A program made the translations under genes and the position numbers. The notes below the pieces were generated by a model. It worked only from the letters and a program-made list of their open reading frames with translations, did not search any database and was not told the DNA's origin. Positions 58,536 to 64,000 of a DNA stretch of 64,000 nt are shown one piece after another. The first letter of the stretch is position 1. Each line of letters starts with the position of its first letter. Origin of the DNA: Corynespora cassiicola (taxonomy: Eukaryota > Ascomycota > Dothideomycetes > Pleosporales > Corynesporascaceae); NCBI GenBank assembly GCA_022059125.1, contig JAEUWY010000001.1, forward strand, positions 1,178,001 through 1,242,000. Reading direction: 5' to 3'.

Positions 58536-60152
58536 ATGGCATACGACAATTTCAAACAGCCTCCGGAAACGGCATCCCCGACCAGCTTCCGCGATGAGGA
58601 TTTCCGCCAAATCGACCCGGACAGCGGTGTCAAGCGCGGGCTCAAGACTCGCCACCTGAGCATGATGGCGCTCGCGGGCATCATTGGACCTGGCCTCCTC
58701 GTTGGTTCGGGTGGCGCGCTTGCGAATGGTGGTCCTGCGTCTCTTCTCATCGGCTTCGGCGTCATTGGAATCATCGCTTTCAGCATCACGCAGTCCTTGG
58801 GCGAACTGACGACTCTGTATCCTACCGGCGGCGCATTTACAGGTCTCTCGGATAGGTTTGTCGATAAGGCTTTTGGTGTGGCTGTGGGGTGGAATTACTG
58901 GCTCATTTGGGGTTGCGTACTGGCCAACGAGTACAACGTCATCTCCAGTATCATGGTTTTCTGGAGCGACAAGGTGCCGCTTTGGGGATACTTTCTCATC
59001 TTTTGGTTCGCATTTCTAGGATTCCAGCTCTTGGGCGTCGAATCTTTTGGTGAAGCGGAGTTCTGGCTTGCTTTGCTGAAGATCTTTGGATTGATCGCGT
59101 ACTACATCTTCTCCATCATCTATGCCTCCGGAGGACTTGTTGGGCAACAAGAGGCCCTTGGGTTTCGATACTGGCACGACCCTGGACCTTTTGCAGGAAA
59201 CGGTTTCCGCGGAGTCGCCACAGTATTCGTCTTTTGCTCGACGTTTTATGCTGGAGTGGAGGCAGTTGCGGTTGCGGCTACCGAGACCAAAAATCCTAGT
59301 GTGGCTGTCCCACTGGCAATTCGACAAGTCTTCTGGCGCATTATTTTCGTCTACATGGGCGCAGCGTTCTTTTTCGGCCTCACTTGCCCTGCAAATGCCG
59401 ATGGCCTGGTTAACGGCTCGAGCCGTGCGCTGAAAAGCCCAATGACGATCGCAATCCAGACTGCGGGCTGGGAGGGGGGCGTCCACCTTATCAACGCATT
59501 CATCTTCATTACCGTTTTGTCAGCTGCTAACAGTTCCATCTACATCGCTTCGCGCACAATCCTGTTCATGGCCCAGGACGGCAAGGCACCCAAGTTCCTC
59601 GGAAGGACAAATGGCCGCGGTGTACCTACCTACGCCATTGTCTTTTCGAATCTCTTCGGCGCTCTCTCCATGATGAATGTCAGCACTGGTGGTGGAAAAG
59701 CGTACTCGTACATTGTCAATCTGAGTGGAGTGTCCACTTTCCTCGTCTGGGGCTCCATCTCGTTCACCCACATCCGTTTCCGCCAAGCTTGGGCTGCTCA
59801 GGGAAAATCGGTCGATGAGCTTCCTTTCAAATCCATGCTGTACCCTTGGAACCCATGGTTTGGTCTTATCGCCAATGCTTTTCTTGCCATCGTGCAGGGG
59901 TGGACTACACTCAGTCCGTTTGATGCGGGAACGTTTGTGGATGCGTACATCCTGCTTCCGCTGTTTGCCATAATCTATTTTGGGTACAAGTTTCTGTTCA
60001 AGACAAAGTTCTGGGGTGTCTATGAGATGGATCTTGATTCGGGGCGACGAAAGGATCTGGATGCCAGGGAGGAATTTATTACTGGCATAGAAGGACATGG
60101 GCAGGGATGTGTAAAAGAGAGCTTTTGGAAGAGGCTGTGGAAAAACTTTTAG
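58536..60152 (+). CDS. Amino-acid permease (YAT/APC family), intronless
   Basis: A single exon of 538 residues with about twelve hydrophobic spans. The sequence LKTRHLSMMALAGIIGPGLLVGSGGALANGGP-type start (about residues 35-65) holds the conserved GxGLxxGxG loop of fungal amino-acid permeases; ELTTLYPTGGAF and FWSDKVPLWGYF follow in the usual order. Fungal YAT transporters import amino acids or related compounds across the plasma membrane by proton symport. Specificity cannot be told. The start is an ATG with a short polar tail before the first span. Convergent with the hydrolase gene, 154 bp between stops, so the transporter and the hydrolase may act on the same amide or peptide compounds. 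Confidence 0.93.
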   Translation: MAYDNFKQPPETASPTSFRDEDFRQIDPDSGVKRGLKTRHLSMMALAGIIGPGLLVGSGGALANGGPASLLIGFGVIGIIAFSITQSLGELTTLYPTGGAFTGLSDRFVDKAFGVAVGWNYWLIWGCVLANEYNVISSIMVFWSDKVPLWGYFLIFWFAFLGFQLLGVESFGEAEFWLALLKIFGLIAYYIFSIIYASGGLVGQQEALGFRYWHDPGPFAGNGFRGVATVFVFCSTFYAGVEAVAVAATETKNPSVAVPLAIRQVFWRIIFVYMGAAFFFGLTCPANADGLVNGSSRALKSPMTIAIQTAGWEGGVHLINAFIFITVLSAANSSIYIASRTILFMAQDGKAPKFLGRTNGRGVPTYAIVFSNLFGALSMMNVSTGGGKAYSYIVNLSGVSTFLVWGSISFTHIRFRQAWAAQGKSVDELPFKSMLYPWNPWFGLIANAFLAIVQGWTTLSPFDAGTFVDAYILLPLFAIIYFGYKFLFKTKFWGVYEMDLDSGRRKDLDAREEFITGIEGHGQGCVKESFWKRLWKNF

Positions 60153-60306
60153 CCCCGAGAGTATGAATGCAAACACCGCTACGTATCTTTAATAGTTGAA
60201 TTTAAACCCTGAATTTGAGTGGTCCTGGCCTTCCTCTTCCGTGGTGTAAGCGTCCATTCTCTGGTCTTGAAGCGAAAAAAATCCATTTGATGAGTTACGT
60301 ATGTCC

Positions 60307-61950
60307 TCATGCAACGAGGGGAAGTTCCAACTTGGAAACGCCTCGATCGCCATGACGAATTGTATGTTGAGTGCTAGTAGGGTTTCCATCAACATCCGTA
60401 ACAACATTAAGCGCGTACTCAGGATGTGAGGCTCCAGCAATAATAAGACGTATTCTGTGGCCCTGCGTAAAACGATGCGCACAACTACTGAGGGTCAAAA
60501 GTACAGGACCCTCTTCACGGTTGGAATCCAACCTCTTATATGCATCGGTAACATTCCACGAGCGGCCGCTTGCGTCGACATCCGATATTCGTACAAAAAG
60601 ATCAGCGGTAGGAGTGTTGCTATAGTGACTGATCTCGACCACCGGGCTCCCAGCAATTTCCACTTCTTTCTCCAAAGGATCAGTTGTGAAGATAGCAACA
60701 TCCGGTCGAGATGCCAACGCACTGTCGTCTGCGCGGCATCCCAACCATAACCCCTTTCCACCAATTGCCGGCGTAGGATTCTTGGGATCGAATATGAAAG
60801 ATGTTGAGCCGTCATTTTCAGATGGTGCCTCTATCGACAGAGATTTTCCCGCCCGGGGATATAAGTAATAAGGTATCGTCGCTGGCGGCCATTTCGAGAT
60901 CTCACGCCACTCGTTGACCCCAGTAACTTCATACTGGACTGTTGCTTTTCTTCCGTCAATTTTCCTTTTTCCTAAATGCTCTTCAAGCCACTTGAATGTC
61001 TGTGGTGCTGTTCTGCCATCGACCCATAAATCTCTGTGCTTCCACGCTCCTACTGTCAAGGCGACATGGCAGTTTCTTTCACTTAGCCGTGCGTATTGCT
61101 GCATCGTCTGATCCAAAAAGCAGTCATACCAACCACCTGCAAGCATTATAGGAATATTGGCATTCTCAAGCGCATCTCCAAATTTATAAGGCGCGTAGTA
61201 GGGATCATTAGGGTCGGGATGCGCCAATATCCTTTCGAGCCACTCGGCCTTTCCCTGGAAATGATTCGAGATCGTAGCCTCTTGTTCAACGGTATTCAAC
61301 ATCGGGCTGATTTTTTGCGGTGTCCGTGATGCTCGGATGGGCGCGAGTAGCCCCGGCTCCTCTTGATGTTGTACAATATCGCCCCAGATAACCCAATCGA
61401 GGTCGAACGCACCGGTACCCCACGCCTGCTCCGCGAAATCATGCGGCGCGACAAGTATCACCGCGGCCACTAAGTCGTGCGGCGGTTTACGCAAAAGCGC
61501 CCATTGGGAAAAGCCTTTATACGAGGCCCCAATAGTCGCAAATGTTCCAGTGTACCAGTGCTGCTCTCGCATCCAAGATACCACCGCGTGTCCGTCATGC
61601 TCTTCATTCCTCCACGGATCAAAGGTGCCACCCGAGCCAAAAGTACCTCGGCTACTGACTAGTAGGACTTGGTATCCGCGAGCTGCAAAAGGGCGCGCGA
61701 AGAGTGCAAACAAGAAACTCCGTCCGTAGGGGCAACGAACTAAAACTGTTCCGGTGGGGGTTTGGCCTTCAGCGAGGATGGGCTGGTAAAGATCGGCCGC
61801 TAACTCGAAATTTTGGTTGCCATCTTGTACGGGGATGTGGACGCCTTTTACAGTCCACGGATTTGTTTCGGGCGGGAGACCTATATATTTAGAGGTCGCC
61901 CAATCATACAAGGCGCCAAGGATTCCGCGCCGGGATGCTGTTTCTGACAT
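60307..61950 (-). CDS. CocE/NonD-type serine hydrolase (X-Pro peptidase S15-like), intronless
   Basis: A single exon of 547 residues. The alpha/beta-hydrolase core has the nucleophile elbow IGASYKGFSQ (G-x-S-Y-x-G, as in CocE and S15 peptidases), a likely acid in GGWYDCFLDQ and a likely histidine in WKHRDLW. The C-terminal domain (about residues 400-540) has the jelly-roll look of X-Pro dipeptidyl-peptidase C-terminal domains (GSPVVEISHYSNTPTADLFVRI). Members hydrolyse esters, cocaine-like compounds, acyl-amino acids or proline peptides. No signal peptide is seen, so cytosolic action is expected. It pairs with an adjacent permease. Family is common in bacteria and scattered in fungi. Specific substrate unknown. 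Confidence 0.9.
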   Translation of the reverse strand: MSETASRRGILGALYDWATSKYIGLPPETNPWTVKGVHIPVQDGNQNFELAADLYQPILAEGQTPTGTVLVRCPYGRSFLFALFARPFAARGYQVLLVSSRGTFGSGGTFDPWRNEEHDGHAVVSWMREQHWYTGTFATIGASYKGFSQWALLRKPPHDLVAAVILVAPHDFAEQAWGTGAFDLDWVIWGDIVQHQEEPGLLAPIRASRTPQKISPMLNTVEQEATISNHFQGKAEWLERILAHPDPNDPYYAPYKFGDALENANIPIMLAGGWYDCFLDQTMQQYARLSERNCHVALTVGAWKHRDLWVDGRTAPQTFKWLEEHLGKRKIDGRKATVQYEVTGVNEWREISKWPPATIPYYLYPRAGKSLSIEAPSENDGSTSFIFDPKNPTPAIGGKGLWLGCRADDSALASRPDVAIFTTDPLEKEVEIAGSPVVEISHYSNTPTADLFVRISDVDASGRSWNVTDAYKRLDSNREEGPVLLTLSSCAHRFTQGHRIRLIIAGASHPEYALNVVTDVDGNPTSTQHTIRHGDRGVSKLELPLVA

Positions 61951-64000
61951 TGGAAATACGATCTAGGTGAGCGATCATAGATGTTATACAAGTATCCATC
62001 TCTCCCCCCCCTCTCTCTCTATATATAGACGTTGGCCAAGATGTTCGCCCTAATACTCGGGTTTTGGGTTATCCGGGTGAGCCTAGAGAACGTCTGCTAA
62101 CGGTCGCATTTCGGCCCTCGGCTGCCATGGATACCGATGTTGGACTCGGACGAAAATAATCGCAAATCTACTCGCTATAACGACGTTTCTCGCTTCCTTA
62201 AAGGTGAACCTTGTGTTTAGATGTTGTTAGATGGTTATGGCTTAGAGATTTGTAAAGCATAGAAGACAGAAGGCTGGTCTGAGCAGGTTTCTATAAGAAA
62301 GGTCCTTGTTCCTAGAGGTGTTGATTCTGGGAAACATGATCAATATTTCTGCTTGGCAAACATCAATCGAGGACCAAATGACTTTCTAGAGCCTAGAGAA
62401 ATAAAGAAATCAAGATGACTAGCGATTGCTTAGCAACTGCCACTGAGAAATAATGCATAAATGAAGAGTTCTCTGACATTATAACTATAGCTCCTTTAAA
62501 AGCATACATTATGGGTTCTTAGAACGCAGAGATTATCTAAATTGAAAGTGTTCTTGCAGTTTTTTTTTTAAAAAAAAAAGACAGCGTGGCTGGGTGTCGA
62601 GTCTCCGATTCTGAGCGCTATTCCGTCACGTGACCAATCGGGGCTCTCACCCCACAACCTTTTCTCAGTTTTTAGGGTATTCAAGACAGTCATAGATCAT
62701 TTCAGAGATTGAAGACTACGTTAATTTACAGTTGCGAGTGCTGTGTCTTAATTATATTTGTTCCCAGGTGATGCCACGGAAGATCCTAATGATAAGACAC
62801 TAGTATTGTATTTGTCACAGCTATCGTACTGTTCTTTATAATAGATATTAGAATACAAGGAGAAAATATACTGCTTTCTGTGCTAGGGAGTGGAGACATG
62901 ATGCTTTTTTTTGTCTCTAGGGCATGGGACGCCTTTTTGTGCACTGGGTTTGTGGCCTGTAGCTATGGGGTGCTTCCTCCCTCGAGAGTGAGAGTTCAGT
63001 ACAACAAAATTCGACTATGTCATACCATGACTCGGAAAAGGGAGGTATAAGCACGAATGCATACTAATTAAGGTAAAATCCTAAAACAACTTCAGAGAAT
63101 TAATGATCATTATTTTTTCGTGAGTTCCGATATACTTTGAATCTAAGACTGCACCATGGGTCCGTAAGATACATGGTGGAGTGTACTGATTTGCTTCGTA
63201 CTAAGTTTTAAAGCCAATCTTGCTCATCTAAATTTCCTAAATTCGGAAGATGCAGCTCGGATTCTCTCGTATTCACGGTAGAAGCGGCTCTTGAAGAACC
63301 AAGCCTAAGCCCCTGGAACAGCGAGCCACATTATTCCCTCTAAACGTCTCAACTTCCATAACAACTGGTTAAGCCACAATGCCGACATCTTTCGGGGTTA
63401 TGCACCTATTGAGGTAGAATATCCGCGAAAAAAATAATTCAATAGTTCCACATGCTTTGTACTTCACGGCTCGTAGAGCGGACTGATGCTTGTCTGCATG
63501 CATGCGAGGTACTTAATATATTGTATCCGACTATGGAAACTTGAAAGGCTGATCCGAAAGTGGAGCCCCAGGGACTGGTGTGATATGGACTGCATGCCTC
63601 GGTATCCGAACAAGATGTGCGGGCGACAAAGTTCTGGACCCTATCTTTCCCTGCTCAGCAAGGTGTCGATGGTGTGCTGCTGTCAAGTGCGGAGAGTTGG
63701 CGTTCAAGGCTGGAGACGAATGTCGTCACCGGGAACTAAGACAAAAAAGACATAGTGCTGCGCGTCCTCCCCAGAGGCTCCTCCGATCCTTTGAACGTCT
63801 TCCGATCAGCTCTACATGGCTTTCGAGCATTCGCACTTCAAACTCGTAGAGTTTCTAGACTGGCAAACCCTCGCTTGCCCTCAGACCACTCTCGGCGGGA
63901 CCAGATGATGATCGCCGTCCGCAGGCTTCCGCGCCGAAGTTCCTAGCCACCAACATGCCGTGGACCCTTTGTACCCGCCACGCCATTGCCATGGCCTCAC
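61951..64000. other. Right-edge stretch without a detectable gene
   Basis: A CT-rich run and TATATA (about 62005-62030) lie just upstream of the hydrolase start and may belong to its promoter. Sequence from about 62200 to 63240 is A+T-rich, with an inverted T9/A10-like run near 62562-62580. ORFs near 63486-63946 are short and overlapping. No gene recognised; one may begin beyond the window. Confidence 0.5.

Overview
The window is nuclear DNA from a filamentous ascomycete (Pezizomycotina). The evidence is short spliceosomal introns (mostly 44-80 bp, GT-AG), two Zn2Cys6 regulators, a fungal CYP51, a GH72 cell-wall enzyme, RTA1-like and rhodopsin-like membrane proteins, a Spo71/Mug56-type sporulation protein, and a decayed pogo/Fot1-type transposon whose lesions look partly like repeat-induced point mutation. 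I cannot place it more narrowly than Pezizomycotina. I rebuilt 18 protein genes exon by exon. In every case the exon lengths add up to an intact reading frame, so most models should be close to correct.

Left part (0.9-9.5 kb): a secreted GH106-like glycosidase and a Zn2Cys6 regulator are divergent. An RTA1-like membrane protein follows, and its upstream region carries two CGG-N6-CGG sites spaced 60 bp apart. An A+T-rich, gene-free stretch comes next. A 1,851-bp transposon (9547-11397) has perfect 57-bp terminal inverted repeats, TA target duplications and a dead transposase. Beyond it are a broken gene with pentapeptide-like repeats (12.3-13.5 kb) and a bZIP factor (14.5-15.7 kb). About 6.6 kb in which I find no gene lies upstream of the bZIP.

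Middle (22.3-44.4 kb): a rhodopsin-like 7TM protein; sterol 14-alpha-demethylase CYP51 (Erg11, the azole target); a single-span Ser/Pro/Ala-rich membrane protein; a full-length MDR-type ABC transporter divergent from a second Zn2Cys6 regulator; a six-cysteine small secreted protein; and a Spo71-like PH protein of 1,160 residues.

Right part (46-54 kb): a second six-cysteine secreted protein, a RING plus YEATS-like protein, a cupin, a Clr5-domain protein, and a GH72 protein that ends in a transmembrane span and a long cytoplasmic tail where a GPI signal would be expected.

Right end (54.9-62 kb): four consecutive genes without introns in a window where every other rebuilt gene has introns. They are a Rossmann-type flavoprotein-like oxidoreductase of bacterial appearance, an NmrA-like reductase, an amino-acid permease, and a CocE/NonD-type serine hydrolase. 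They lie as two convergent pairs around one divergent promoter. This is my best candidate for an undescribed, possibly horizontally acquired, metabolic module.
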